Assembly (NCBI RefSeq): GCF_003054285.1
Contig: NZ_QBKS01000002.1
Location: 868,001 to 932,000 of the forward strand
Direction of reading: 5' to 3'
Length of the DNA: 64,000 nucleotides
Origin: Litoreibacter ponti
GTDB lineage: Bacteria > Pseudomonadota > Alphaproteobacteria > Rhodobacterales > Rhodobacteraceae
The notes under the pieces are model-generated. The model searched no databases and was not told where the DNA came from. It saw nothing but the letters and a program-made list of their open reading frames with translations. The translations under genes were made by a program, and so were the position numbers. This document shows, piece by piece, positions 1-8,329 of this stretch (its first letter is position 1; the number at the start of each line of letters is the position of its first letter).

Positions 1-1268
1 CGCGGCAGAAACAGCGAGATGGCCGGCACGTAGGTGATCAGGAATATAACCGCGACCTCCACCGCCAGGAACGGCAGGATCGCTTTCGAGATGCTCTCGA
101 CCCGTTCGCCCGACACTGAAGACGCCACGAACAGCACCAGTCCCATGGGCGGCGTCGCCAGACCTACGGTCAAGTTGACGGACATGATGATGGCGAAGTG
201 CACCGGGTGCACGCCCAGCTCCAGAAAGATCGGGGCGAGGATCGGGCCAAGGATGATGATCGCGGGACCTGCATCTAGGAACATGCCGACGACAAAGAGC
301 AGCAGGTTGATCAGGAACAACAGCACAAGCGGGTTCTGCGACAGGGTCAGAATGAACTCGGCCAATTGCTCCGGTGCGTGGGACAGCGACACAACCGTCT
401 TGAACGCCATTGCGGCGCCCACCAACAGCAGAACGACCGACGAGGTCAGCGCCGCTTTCAGCAGCACCTCTGGTACGTCTTTGACGCCCATTGAGCGCAG
501 CAGGAACAGCGATACAAACAGCGCATAGGCCACGGCGACGGCACTTGCCTCGGTGGGCGTGAAGACCCCGCCTAAGATGCCGCCCAGAATGATGACGGGC
601 GTCAGCAGCGGGAAGAACGCTTTCAGCGAGGCTTGGCCCTTCTCACCCCAAGTCGCCCGCTCGCGCGAGGCCGGGAAGTCCGCGCCTTTCGCCAGATAGG
701 ACGTGACCATCATCAGGCCGACGCCCACAAGGATGCCCGGGATGATACCAGCAAGGAACAACGCCGCCACGCTCTCGCCCATGACGTAGGAATAGATGAT
801 CATGATGCCGGAGGGCGGGATGATCGGCCCGATCACCGAAGACGCGGCGGTCACGGCGGCGGCAAAGCGACGCGAATAGCCCTCTTTCTCCATCGCCGGG
901 ATCAGCATTGAGCCCAGCGCAGAGGTGTCGGCCACTGCCGAGCCTGACAGCCCCGCAAACAGCATTGACGATAGGATATTCACCTGCGCCAGCCCGCCCC
1001 GCAGATGGCCCACACAGGCCTGCGAAAACTCGACCAACCGCATCGTGATACCACCCCGGTTCATCATCTCGCCCGCCAGCATGAAGAACGGGATCGCCAT
1101 CAGCGGGAAGCTGTCCATGCCGTTGTAGACATTGCGGTAGAGCAGCGCCAAGTCGCGTTCCTGCCCGTTCATCCACAGCAAGATCCCCGGCGCGGCCAGC
1201 AGGCCGAAGAACACCGGCAGGCCGATCATCAGGAACAGCAGGAAGAGCGGCAGGAACCAGACCAGCAT
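1..1268 (-). CDS. dctM: TRAP transporter large permease, DctM family (C-terminus cut by window edge)
   Basis: This is the large membrane subunit of a tripartite ATP-independent periplasmic transporter, which carries an organic acid or related solute by ion gradient. The frame is open from an ATG at 1268 to the window edge, about 422 codons, so only a few residues are probably missing (family about 425-430). The N-terminus MLVWFLPLFLLFLMIGLPVF is typical DctM, followed by IPFFMLAGEMMNRGG and a run of hydrophobic helices with the small-residue segment GLSGSAVADTSALGS. The ATG directly follows the dctQ stop codon, so the two are translationally coupled. The substrate-binding DctP is not in the window and may lie beyond position 1. 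The substrate is unknown; the upstream DeoR regulator hints at a sugar-derived compound. Confidence 0.93.
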   Translation of the reverse strand, partial: MLVWFLPLFLLFLMIGLPVFFGLLAAPGILLWMNGQERDLALLYRNVYNGMDSFPLMAIPFFMLAGEMMNRGGITMRLVEFSQACVGHLRGGLAQVNILSSMLFAGLSGSAVADTSALGSMLIPAMEKEGYSRRFAAAVTAASSVIGPIIPPSGIMIIYSYVMGESVAALFLAGIIPGILVGVGLMMVTSYLAKGADFPASRERATWGEKGQASLKAFFPLLTPVIILGGILGGVFTPTEASAVAVAYALFVSLFLLRSMGVKDVPEVLLKAALTSSVVLLLVGAAMAFKTVVSLSHAPEQLAEFILTLSQNPLVLLFLINLLLFVVGMFLDAGPAIIILGPILAPIFLELGVHPVHFAIIMSVNLTVGLATPPMGLVLFVASSVSGERVESISKAILPFLAVEVAVIFLITYVPAISLFLP

Positions 1269-1859
1269 CTAGTCGGCCTCCATCGCGAACATCGGCTTGA
1301 CCGGGGGCACGTCGTCCTCGCGGTCAAAGAGCGTCAGGAAGGCGCGCAGCACCAGCTCGATATTGACCGCCACCAGCAGGCAAACGCCCACGAACATGCT
1401 CAGATACATCCAGGCAAGCTTGATGCGCTGTATCCCCTCGCCGCCCCAAATGGCGCGCGGTATCTTCAGCGACGACGAGTTGAAGAGCCAGCCGGAATTG
1501 ACGTGGTTCCAGCCCAATTGCACCGCGGTGACCAGCACCAGCATCGCGACGAGCAGCAAAACAAAGGACAGGATTGCGCCGACTTTCTTCGGCAATAGCT
1601 CCGGCACCATGTCGATGGCGACGAAGCCGCCCCAGCGATACGCACTCGGTGCGGCGAGGCCCGCCATCCACAACATCATGAAGCGCGCAGCCTCTTCCGA
1701 CCACGGCAACGCGTCGTTCAAGACATAGCGAAAGACCACCTGCAACAGGATCACCAGCACCATGAGGCCCATCAGCACGATCGCGATCTGCCGACCCACA
1801 GCAAGCACGGCGCTGTTCAGCGCGGCCAGAAGAGCGGTGGCTTTGGCGATAACGAGCAT
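1269..1859 (-). CDS. dctQ: TRAP transporter small permease, DctQ family
   Basis: This is the small membrane subunit of the TRAP transporter, 196 aa with four predicted transmembrane segments. The family signature is visible in the segment ending FRYVLNDALPWSEEAARF, where the conserved W-S-E-E motif of DctQ follows helix 2. I chose the ATG at 1859 because GGGAGG stands 5 bases upstream and the protein then begins MLVIAKATALLAAL. A longer in-frame start at 1916 would add an unrelated N-terminus that runs into the end of the DeoR gene. It lies 53 bases after the DeoR stop on the same strand and abuts dctM, so the three probably form an operon. Confidence 0.92.
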   Translation of the reverse strand: MLVIAKATALLAALNSAVLAVGRQIAIVLMGLMVLVILLQVVFRYVLNDALPWSEEAARFMMLWMAGLAAPSAYRWGGFVAIDMVPELLPKKVGAILSFVLLLVAMLVLVTAVQLGWNHVNSGWLFNSSSLKIPRAIWGGEGIQRIKLAWMYLSMFVGVCLLVAVNIELVLRAFLTLFDREDDVPPVKPMFAMEAD

Positions 1860-1912
1860 TAATCCTCCCAGACGCGCGTTAGTTTCGAGTTGGGCGCAAG
1901 CGAAAACGTGAG

Positions 1913-2674
1913 TCAAGCATTAACGACGACCAGGTCCACCTCGGCGGCCTCACAAAGTGGCGCGACCCAGCCCGGCACGCCGTCATCGGTGACGACCGTG
2001 TGCACGCCCTCCAGCGTGCCAAGGGTCACCGGGGCAGACCGCGCGCATTTGGAACTATCGAGCGCGAGGATCACATGGCGCGCGCCTGCCATCATGGCGC
2101 GGCAGACCTGCACCTCGGCCAGATCGAAATCCAGAAGCGCGCCATCTTCCGACAGCGCTGCAGCGCCGATCACGGCGTAGTCGACCCGGAACTGCCGGAT
2201 GTAATCCACCGCCTCCGCGCCCAGAATCGCGCCATCTGACCGGCGCACGATGCCCCCCGGAACGATGACCTCCAACCCGGGATAAGCTCTTAATTTTGAT
2301 GCCATATCGACGTTATCTGTCACGACGCGAAGCTGCGAATGGCCCGACAGCATCCGGGCCACTTGGCCCGTGGTCGTGCCCGCATTGAGGAAGATCGCAC
2401 AGCCTTCCGGGATGCGCCCCGCGACGGCGGCCCCGATGGCCTGTTTCTCGCGCAGCGCGTCCGCCTCCCGGGTCGACAGCGCCATATGCTCGACCCCACC
2501 CACCAATGTCGCACCACCGTGAAAGCGCACGACATGGTGCAGCTCTGCCAGCCGCTCAAGATCCTTTCGGATGGTCTGTGGCGTGGTCGCAAAGCTGTCG
2601 GACAGGTCATCGACCCGCACGCGTTTCTGCGCCTCGATAAGCCTCAATATTTTTCGCTGCCGTGGGCTGAGCAT
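1913..2674 (-). CDS. DeoR/GlpR-family transcriptional regulator
   Basis: This is a sugar-responsive repressor of 253 aa, the usual DeoR/GlpR size. Residues 1-60 form the winged helix-turn-helix, with TTPQTIRKDL as the recognition helix near residues 30-39. The rest is the DeoRC sensor domain, with the phosphate-binding loop NAGTTTG and the later blocks VVTDNVDMA and GAAALSEDGALLDFD. DeoR sensors normally bind phosphorylated sugars. The start at 2674 (MLSPRQRKILRLIEAQ) matches the family N-terminus; the open frame extends about 52 codons further upstream without family similarity. It heads the dctQM transcription unit and probably controls it. CGAAA repeats in the upstream region could be its operator. 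Confidence 0.9.
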   Translation of the reverse strand: MLSPRQRKILRLIEAQKRVRVDDLSDSFATTPQTIRKDLERLAELHHVVRFHGGATLVGGVEHMALSTREADALREKQAIGAAVAGRIPEGCAIFLNAGTTTGQVARMLSGHSQLRVVTDNVDMASKLRAYPGLEVIVPGGIVRRSDGAILGAEAVDYIRQFRVDYAVIGAAALSEDGALLDFDLAEVQVCRAMMAGARHVILALDSSKCARSAPVTLGTLEGVHTVVTDDGVPGWVAPLCEAAEVDLVVVNA

Positions 2675-2716
2675 CGCGTAATCCGATCTTCGAGTCGCGC
2701 CAACCTGACGCAATAC

Positions 2717-2754
2717 CGAAAATAACGAAAGTCTTTTGCGCAACGGAGCTTTCG
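2717..2754. promoter_or_regulatory. Candidate DeoR-type operator (CGAAA repeats)
   Basis: The divergent region between the DeoR gene and the YbdK-like gene holds CGAAA at 2717-2721 and 2726-2730 and the inverted copy TTTCG at 2750-2754. DeoR-family operators often contain repeated TTTCG-like half-sites. No promoter could be fixed. This is a weak inference from short words. Confidence 0.3.
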
Positions 2755-2862
2755 AATTGCGCCCTCTTCCGTACAAATCAGGCAGGTCCGAGGCTGACAC
2801 CGGCGTGGAATAGGCTAACCTCCGTCCCATCGCCGCGCGCGCGGCCTTCTGGAGATTTGCCC

Positions 2863-3996
2863 ATGGCTCAGACGGATCCCTCCTTCACGCTTGGTGTTGA
2901 AGAAGAATACCTGCTTGTCGATCCCGAAACCCTTGATCTGACCGAGGCGCCCGACGGGTTGATGGAAGCCTGTGTCGAAAAGCTGGGCGAGCAGGTCAGC
3001 CCCGAATTTCTGCAATGCCAGATCGAGGTGGGAACCGGCATCTGCAAGACGGTCGCCGACGCGCGCGCCGACCTCGCCCACCTGCGCGGCACGATCAAGG
3101 AGGTCTGCACCAAATTTGACGTCGCCCCCATCGCGGTGTCGACCCATCCATTCGCGAAGTGGCAGCAGCAGTCCTTCACCGACAAGGCGCGGTATCGCTC
3201 GCTTGAAAAAGATCTCGCCGGGGTGGCCCGGCGCATGCTGATTTGCGGCATGCATGTCCATATCGGCATCGAGGATGACGATCTGCGCATCGACCTGGCC
3301 AATCAGTTTTCCTACTTTCTGCCGCACCTCTTGGCGCTGTCCACCTCGTCCCCATTCTGGGAAGGCGAGGATATGGGCCTGCATTCCTACCGCTTGTCCG
3401 TCTTCGACAACATGCCGCGCACCGGCTTGCCGCCGACCTTTTCGAGCTATTCGGACTATAACCGCTCGGTTCAGACGCTGATCGACGCGGAGATCATCGA
3501 AGACGCCACCAAGGTCTGGTGGGACATGCGCCCCTCCGTCCGTTTTCCAACCCTCGAATCCCGCATCTGCGACGTGGTCCCGCGCATCGACCACGCCATG
3601 GCGATCACCGCGCTGACCCAAAGCATCATGGCAATGCTCCACGACCTGCGCGGCAAGAACCAGCGTTGGCGCCAATATGAGCGTTTCCTGATCGAGGAAA
3701 ACCGCTGGCGTGCCCAGCGCTACGGACTGACCGGCGGCATGGTCGATTTTGGCGCGGGCGAGATCATTCCCTTCGCGGACGCGCTGCAAGATCTGATCGA
3801 GCTGGTCTCACCGCAGGCAGAGCGGCTTGGCTGTCTCGCGGAAGTGCTCAGTGCCCGCACGATCCTCGAGGATGGCACCAGCTCCGCCCGACAGGTGGCG
3901 ACTTACGAGGCCGCGATCGAGGATGGCGCAAATCCCGACGACGCCCTGCGGAAGGTGACGCGCGAACTGGTCTCGGAGTTCAGCGCAGGCTTGTAG
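2863..3996 (+). CDS. Carboxylate-amine ligase, YbdK/GCS2 family
   Basis: This 377-aa protein belongs to the glutamate-cysteine ligase type 2 family (YbdK group), ATP-dependent enzymes joining a carboxylate to an amine. E. coli YbdK has weak gamma-glutamylcysteine ligase activity, but the physiological substrate of most members is unknown. The N-terminus FTLGVEEEYLLVDPETLDL and the internal CGMHVHIGIED are the family hallmarks, and VRFPTLESRICD supplies further active-site residues. I chose ATG 2863 because GGAGA lies 7 bases upstream; a TTG at 2857 would add only two residues. It is divergent from the DeoR gene and ends 3 bases before the convergent ABC ATPase gene. No pathway partner is adjacent. 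Confidence 0.88.
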   Translation: MAQTDPSFTLGVEEEYLLVDPETLDLTEAPDGLMEACVEKLGEQVSPEFLQCQIEVGTGICKTVADARADLAHLRGTIKEVCTKFDVAPIAVSTHPFAKWQQQSFTDKARYRSLEKDLAGVARRMLICGMHVHIGIEDDDLRIDLANQFSYFLPHLLALSTSSPFWEGEDMGLHSYRLSVFDNMPRTGLPPTFSSYSDYNRSVQTLIDAEIIEDATKVWWDMRPSVRFPTLESRICDVVPRIDHAMAITALTQSIMAMLHDLRGKNQRWRQYERFLIEENRWRAQRYGLTGGMVDFGAGEIIPFADALQDLIELVSPQAERLGCLAEVLSARTILEDGTSSARQVATYEAAIEDGANPDDALRKVTRELVSEFSAGL

Positions 3997-3999
3997 CGC

Positions 4000-5058
4000 T
4001 TACCGGATGCGCAGCTCGGTCTCGCCGTCAAACACCATCGCCGTTGCGGGATCGTAGCTGATCCCCACCGTGTCACCCTCGTTCGACCGGATATCGCCGC
4101 GCTCTTCGATCACGATCTTCTCGCCGGTGGTGCTCATCAGATAAGCGTAAGAAACGCCACCCAATGCCTCGGTTAGCTCGACGATATGGGTGGAGCCATT
4201 CGGGTCCACCGCCAGGTGCTCGGGCCGCAGTCCCACCGTCACCGCGCGCCCATCCTCGGGCAGGGTGACCGGGATTTCCAGATCGGCGTCGAGCGCCGGA
4301 ACCTGCACCTTGCCGCCTTTCACCGAACCACCGAGGAAGTTCATGGCGGGCGAGCCGATGAAGCCCGCGACAAACTTGTTGTCGGGGTCGCGGTAAAGCT
4401 CCAGCGGCGCGCCAACCTGTTCGATCCGGCCCGCACGCAGCACGACGATCTTGTCGGCCAAGGTCATCGCCTCGACCTGATCGTGGGTCACGTAAATCAT
4501 GGTCGCGCCGATCTCCTTATGCAGGCGTGCGATCTCGACCCGCATCTCCACCCGCAGCTCGGCATCGAGGTTCGACAGAGGCTCGTCGAACAGGAACACT
4601 TCTGGCCCGCGCACAATGGCGCGCCCGATGGAGACCCGCTGGCGCTGCCCGCCGGACAGGGCGGCGGGCTTGCGGGACAGGTACTCTTCCAGCTTCAGGA
4701 TGCGGGTGGCCTCTGCCACCTTCTTGTCGATCTCCGCGCGCGGGTGGCCGTTCATCTTGAGACCGAACCCCATGTTCTCCTTCACCGTCATATGCGGGTA
4801 GAGCGCGTAGGTCTGAAACACCATCGCCACCCCGCGCTCGGACGGGTCCATCCGGGTCACATCGCGCGCGCCGATATGGATCGAGCCCTCGGTGGTCTCT
4901 TCCAGCCCCGCAATCATCCGCAGCAGAGTAGACTTGCCGCAGCCCGAGGGGCCGACGAAGACGCAGAACTCCCCGTCCTCAATGTCCAGATCGACCCCGT
5001 GCATCACCTGCACCTCGCCGTAGCGTTTGATCACGTTGCTGATTGTCAGGCCGGACAT
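4000..5058 (-). CDS. Sugar ABC transporter ATPase, MalK/UgpC/LacK type
   Basis: This 352-aa ATPase would energise a carbohydrate ABC importer. It has Walker A GPSGCGKST at residues 36-44, signature LSGGQRQ at 134-140, Walker B FLFDEP at 155-160 and a C-terminal regulatory OB/TOBE region containing GLRPEHLAV, as in MalK. AGAGGGA stands upstream of the ATG. It lies 18 bases after the IclR gene on the same strand, so regulator and ATPase form one unit. The binding protein and permeases are in the divergent operon from 6017, which has no ATPase of its own. This protein is therefore the obvious partner, although MalK-type ATPases can serve several importers. Confidence 0.94.
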   Translation of the reverse strand: MSGLTISNVIKRYGEVQVMHGVDLDIEDGEFCVFVGPSGCGKSTLLRMIAGLEETTEGSIHIGARDVTRMDPSERGVAMVFQTYALYPHMTVKENMGFGLKMNGHPRAEIDKKVAEATRILKLEEYLSRKPAALSGGQRQRVSIGRAIVRGPEVFLFDEPLSNLDAELRVEMRVEIARLHKEIGATMIYVTHDQVEAMTLADKIVVLRAGRIEQVGAPLELYRDPDNKFVAGFIGSPAMNFLGGSVKGGKVQVPALDADLEIPVTLPEDGRAVTVGLRPEHLAVDPNGSTHIVELTEALGGVSYAYLMSTTGEKIVIEERGDIRSNEGDTVGISYDPATAMVFDGETELRIR

Positions 5059-5076
5059 GGGCGTGGTCCCTCTTGG

Positions 5077-5874
5077 TTAGGCATTCTGTTTGATCTGGTC
5101 GGGAAAGCGGAAGGCTTCGGCGTCCTCGGCGATGCGGGACACGGTCGTCTTGATGAGCGGCAAATGCGCCTCCAGCGAAGCCAGCGTGTGCCGCTCGGTC
5201 GTCGAGGTCAGCGACAAGCCTCCCAGCACCCGACCGTTGGCCGACAGGACCGGCACGGCGACGCATATGATACCCGGCTCGTGCTCTTCGCGGTCATAGG
5301 CATGGCCGCGGGCGCGGATGGCATCGAGCTCGTCGCGCAACGCGTGCGCGGTGGTGTAGGTGGTGTCCGTGAAGCGGTGAAAGCTCTGCTGGGCGATGAT
5401 CGTGTCCTGCTCTGCTTCAGGCAGGAAGGCCAGCATCGCCTTGCCGACACCGGTGCAGTAGACCGGCCCGACGCGGCCCGCCTGCGAGTACATCTCGACC
5501 GGCACACGGGCGTTGCGCTTGTCGACGTAAAGCACCTGACCATTGTCGAGCTGCGCGACATGAACGGTCTCGCCGGCGCGCTGCGACAGTTCTTCGACAT
5601 AGGGCTGGGCCACCGGGGCAAGCGAGCTTTGTCGCCACGCCTGATGGGCAAGGCGTACCAGCCGGACCCCCAGCGCGTAGGTCTGCCGGTCCCGGTCGAG
5701 GGAGATCATCCCCTGCTGCAACAAGGTCTGGAGCAGGCGGTAAAGCGTGGCCTTGGGGTAATCCGACACGGCAAGCAATTCAGAGAATCGCACCGGGCGG
5801 CCGAAACTGGCGACCTGATCGAGGACGCTCAACGCCTTGCCCACAGTGCCTTCAGACCCACCGGCGGTTGTCAT
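5077..5874 (-). CDS. IclR-family transcriptional regulator
   Basis: This is a 265-aa regulator with an N-terminal winged helix-turn-helix (about residues 10-70: VGKALSVLDQVASFGRPVRF, then YPKATLYRLLQTLL) and a C-terminal IclR effector domain ending in the typical LTSTTERHTLASLEAHLPLI. The start at 5874 is set by GGGAGG five bases upstream; a start at 5886 would absorb that site. It is read with the ABC ATPase and faces the galactoside operon, so it is the likely regulator of both. A dyad in the shared region (5964-5987) is a plausible binding site. The effector may be a galactose-oxidation intermediate, by analogy with other IclR proteins beside sugar-acid genes; this is inference. Confidence 0.93.
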   Translation of the reverse strand: MTTAGGSEGTVGKALSVLDQVASFGRPVRFSELLAVSDYPKATLYRLLQTLLQQGMISLDRDRQTYALGVRLVRLAHQAWRQSSLAPVAQPYVEELSQRAGETVHVAQLDNGQVLYVDKRNARVPVEMYSQAGRVGPVYCTGVGKAMLAFLPEAEQDTIIAQQSFHRFTDTTYTTAHALRDELDAIRARGHAYDREEHEPGIICVAVPVLSANGRVLGGLSLTSTTERHTLASLEAHLPLIKTTVSRIAEDAEAFRFPDQIKQNA

Positions 5875-5963
5875 ATGCCCTCCCAAGCGAACGCTCCTCC
5901 TCCCAGAGAAGATGTTGACAAGCCTAAGCGAGTCGCCATTAATATTTCAATATGTAAAACCAA

Positions 5964-5987
5964 GTTTCATATAATGGAACCTGAAAC
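5964..5987. promoter_or_regulatory. Candidate IclR operator in the divergent galactoside promoter region
   Basis: GTTTCA at 5964-5969 and TGAAAC at 5982-5987 form a perfect 6-base inverted repeat with 12 bases between. Overlapping it, GTTTCATATAATGGAAC (5964-5980) is an imperfect palindrome with 6 of 8 pairs matching. AT-rich TTTCA/TGAAA dyads of about this size are typical of IclR-family operators. It lies between the IclR start (5874) and the binding-protein start (6017). Confidence 0.55.
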
Positions 5988-6016
5988 ATAAACGCACAAA
6001 ACCTTGGGAGGACTTC

Positions 6017-7279
6017 ATGCGTTCATTCTTCAAAGCGTCCACGGCGGCGCTTGGACTTGCTGCCATTGCGGCTTCCGGCGCCTTCGCCGACGGCCATGCC
6101 AAGCTCAGCGGCGATCTGCGGATCATCTCCGACATGTCCAACCCAGCGCCGCGTGCGGTGATGGAAGGCCTGGCGGCTGACTTTGGCGCCCTGCACCCTG
6201 ACCTCAACATCGAGCTCGACATCGTCGACCGCGAAGCGTGGAAAACCCAGATCCGCAACGCGCTGACCGCCAACGCGCCCGACGTGATCAACTGGTATGC
6301 CGCCAACCGCATGGGCCCCTATGTCAACGCAGGCCTGTTTGAGGATATCTCCGACATGTACGCCAATGGCGATCTGCCGGGACTCGAGGCCGTCAAGGGC
6401 GCGATGACGCTGGACGGCAAGCAGTGGGGCGTGCCCTATACCTACTACCAGTGGGGCATCTACTACCGCGAGGACATCTTCAACGAGCTGGGTCTCGAAG
6501 AGCCCGAGACATTCGAGCAAGAGCTGGCCAACTGCCAGAAGATCGTCGACAGCGGCAGGAAATGCTACGCTATCGGCACCAAGTTCCTATGGACCGCGGG
6601 CGGCTGGTTCGACTACCTCAACATGCGTACCAACGGCTTTGATTTCCACATGCAGCTCGCCCGTGGCGAGGTCGAGTGGACCGATGACCGTGTGCGCGAA
6701 ACCTTCGCCAATTGGCGCAAGATCATCGACATGGGCGGCTACATCGACGACCACCAGTCCTACAGCTGGCAGGAAGCGCTGAAGTTCATGACCGATGGCG
6801 AGGCCACGGCCTACCTGATCGGCAACTTCGCCGTGGCGCCGATGCGTGACGCAGGGCTGGGCGACGACCAGATCGACTTCTACCAGTTCCCGATGATCAA
6901 CGATCACCCGATGGGTGAGGACGCGCCGACCGACACGTTCCACATTCCGGCCAATGCCACGAACAAGGACAACGCCCGCGCGTTCCTGCAATACGTGACC
7001 TCGGCCGAGGTGCAGACGGCGATCAACTCGGGCGACGCGCTCGGCCAGCTTCCGGTCAACGCCAATTCCTCCGTGGATGCGGACGAGTTCCTCGAGCAGG
7101 GCTTCGAGATGCTGTCGAACAATGCCACCGGAGGCGTGGCGCAGTTCTTCGACCGCGACTTCCCCGCCGAGATGGCGTCGGTCGGTATGGAAGGCCTGCA
7201 GGAATTCATGGTGTTCCCGGACAACCTCGACGATATCCTGGCCCGTCTCGAAGACGCGCGTCAGCGTATCTACAAATAA
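6017..7279 (+). CDS. Sugar ABC transporter substrate-binding protein (family 1)
   Basis: This is a periplasmic carbohydrate-binding protein of 420 aa. It begins with a Sec signal peptide ending near AASGAFA|DGHAKLS. The body shows the family-1 pattern, with WGVPYTYYQWGIYYREDIF as the hinge and ligand region and GEATAYLIGNFAVAPMRDAG further on. GGGAGGA precedes the ATG. It is the first gene of the galactoside operon. The two glycosidases downstream (GH36 alpha-galactosidase and GH42 beta-galactosidase) suggest it binds galactosides such as melibiose-, raffinose- or lactose-like sugars. The layout resembles lacEFG of Agrobacterium. A strong hairpin follows the gene and may keep its transcript more abundant than those of the permeases. 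Confidence 0.93.
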   Translation: MRSFFKASTAALGLAAIAASGAFADGHAKLSGDLRIISDMSNPAPRAVMEGLAADFGALHPDLNIELDIVDREAWKTQIRNALTANAPDVINWYAANRMGPYVNAGLFEDISDMYANGDLPGLEAVKGAMTLDGKQWGVPYTYYQWGIYYREDIFNELGLEEPETFEQELANCQKIVDSGRKCYAIGTKFLWTAGGWFDYLNMRTNGFDFHMQLARGEVEWTDDRVRETFANWRKIIDMGGYIDDHQSYSWQEALKFMTDGEATAYLIGNFAVAPMRDAGLGDDQIDFYQFPMINDHPMGEDAPTDTFHIPANATNKDNARAFLQYVTSAEVQTAINSGDALGQLPVNANSSVDADEFLEQGFEMLSNNATGGVAQFFDRDFPAEMASVGMEGLQEFMVFPDNLDDILARLEDARQRIYK

Positions 7280-7288
7280 AATCCACCA

Positions 7289-7315
7289 TAGGATGGGTCC
7301 TCAGGACCCATCCTA
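7289..7315 (+). terminator. Perfect hairpin between binding-protein and permease genes (attenuator or mRNA-stabilising)
   Basis: Bases 7289-7300 and 7304-7315 are exact inverted repeats of 12 bases (arm TAGGATGGGTCC) around a three-base loop. No U-run follows, so it is not a standard intrinsic terminator. Such hairpins after a binding-protein gene, as between malE and malF, often protect the upstream mRNA and reduce permease expression. The same arm type is seen in dispersed REP-like repeats, so a repeat-element origin is possible. Confidence 0.7.
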
Positions 7316-7396
7316 CCTCTCAATCCATCCGCAAGCCCTGAGCCCCAGAGTTTGCGCATGTGTTGACCCACAGCCGAGAAAACAGGGAGCCCCCAG

Positions 7397-8329
7397 ATGA
7401 CCGACATGGTGAGCCCGCCGATCCCACCCCAACGCTCCCGCGGCTGGTACAAGCGCAACGAGATCGCGGTCACGCCATGGCTCTTCCTGCTGCCGGGCAT
7501 CCTGTTCTTCGCGGTCTATGTCATCATCCCGATCTTCCAGTCCTTTTGGATCAGCTTCCACGAATGGGACGGTCTGGGCGAGAAGGTCTGGGTCGGCACC
7601 GGCAACTACGAGCGCCTGCTCGGCGGGGACCGCAAGTTCGAGGTCTCTTTCTGGAACAACATCAAGTGGCTGTTCCTCTACCTGCTGGCGATCCCCGCGG
7701 GCCTGTTCATCGCGTTGCTGCTGAACCAGACCGTGCGTGGCATCCGGCTCTACAAGTCGATGTTTTTCTTTCCCTTCGTGCTGTCCCAGGTGGTTGTGGG
7801 CCTTGTATTCTCTTGGTTCTACTTGCCGCGCGAGGGGTTGCTGAATGCCATCCTCGGCGTGGTCGGCGCGGGGCCAGTCAACATCCTGGGTGACCCGACT
7901 CTGGCGACCTACGGCATCATCGCCGCCGGTCTCTGGCCGCAAACGGCCTATTGCATGATCCTCTATCTTACCGGGCTCAATGCGGTCGATCCCGAACAGA
8001 TCGAGGCCGCGCGCCTGGACGGCGCAAAGGGCTGGAAGATGCTGTGGTACGTCGTGCTGCCGCAGCTGCGCCCCGCCACGTTCATCGCCTTCGTCGTCAC
8101 CATCATCGGCGCGCTGCGCTCGTTCGACCTGATCTCGGTGATGACCAACGGCGGGCCATTCGGCTCCACCCGGGTGCTCAGTTTCTACATGTTCGAGGAA
8201 TCGCTCTCAGAGTTCGGCTTCCGCATGGGCTACGGCGCGGCTATCGCGGTGGTGCTGTTCTTCATCATGCTCTTCTTCATCGCGTATTTCCTGTACTCGA
8301 TGTACCGCGACGAGAAAGGGGCCCGCTGA
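7397..8329 (+). CDS. Sugar ABC transporter permease, MalF-type
   Basis: This 310-aa inner-membrane permease has about six transmembrane helices, starting with WLFLLPGILFFAVYVIIPIF. The EAA loop is visible as EAARLDGAKGWKMLWYVVLP near residues 200-220, which contacts the ATPase. GGGAG precedes the ATG. It follows the binding-protein gene after 117 bases that contain a hairpin, and its TGA overlaps the ATG of the next permease by one base. It would form the heteromeric channel with that protein. Confidence 0.94.
   Translation: MTDMVSPPIPPQRSRGWYKRNEIAVTPWLFLLPGILFFAVYVIIPIFQSFWISFHEWDGLGEKVWVGTGNYERLLGGDRKFEVSFWNNIKWLFLYLLAIPAGLFIALLLNQTVRGIRLYKSMFFFPFVLSQVVVGLVFSWFYLPREGLLNAILGVVGAGPVNILGDPTLATYGIIAAGLWPQTAYCMILYLTGLNAVDPEQIEAARLDGAKGWKMLWYVVLPQLRPATFIAFVVTIIGALRSFDLISVMTNGGPFGSTRVLSFYMFEESLSEFGFRMGYGAAIAVVLFFIMLFFIAYFLYSMYRDEKGAR

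Noticed and set aside
633..1176. Open frames inside the dctM gene on both strands
   Set aside because: The frame that encodes DctM runs unbroken through the region with clear TRAP permease sequence; the others are compositional shadows of high GC.
7951..8328. In-frame extension of the second permease gene
   Set aside because: The extra residues are an arginine-rich shadow of the first permease; the real start is the ATG at 8329 coupled to the upstream stop.
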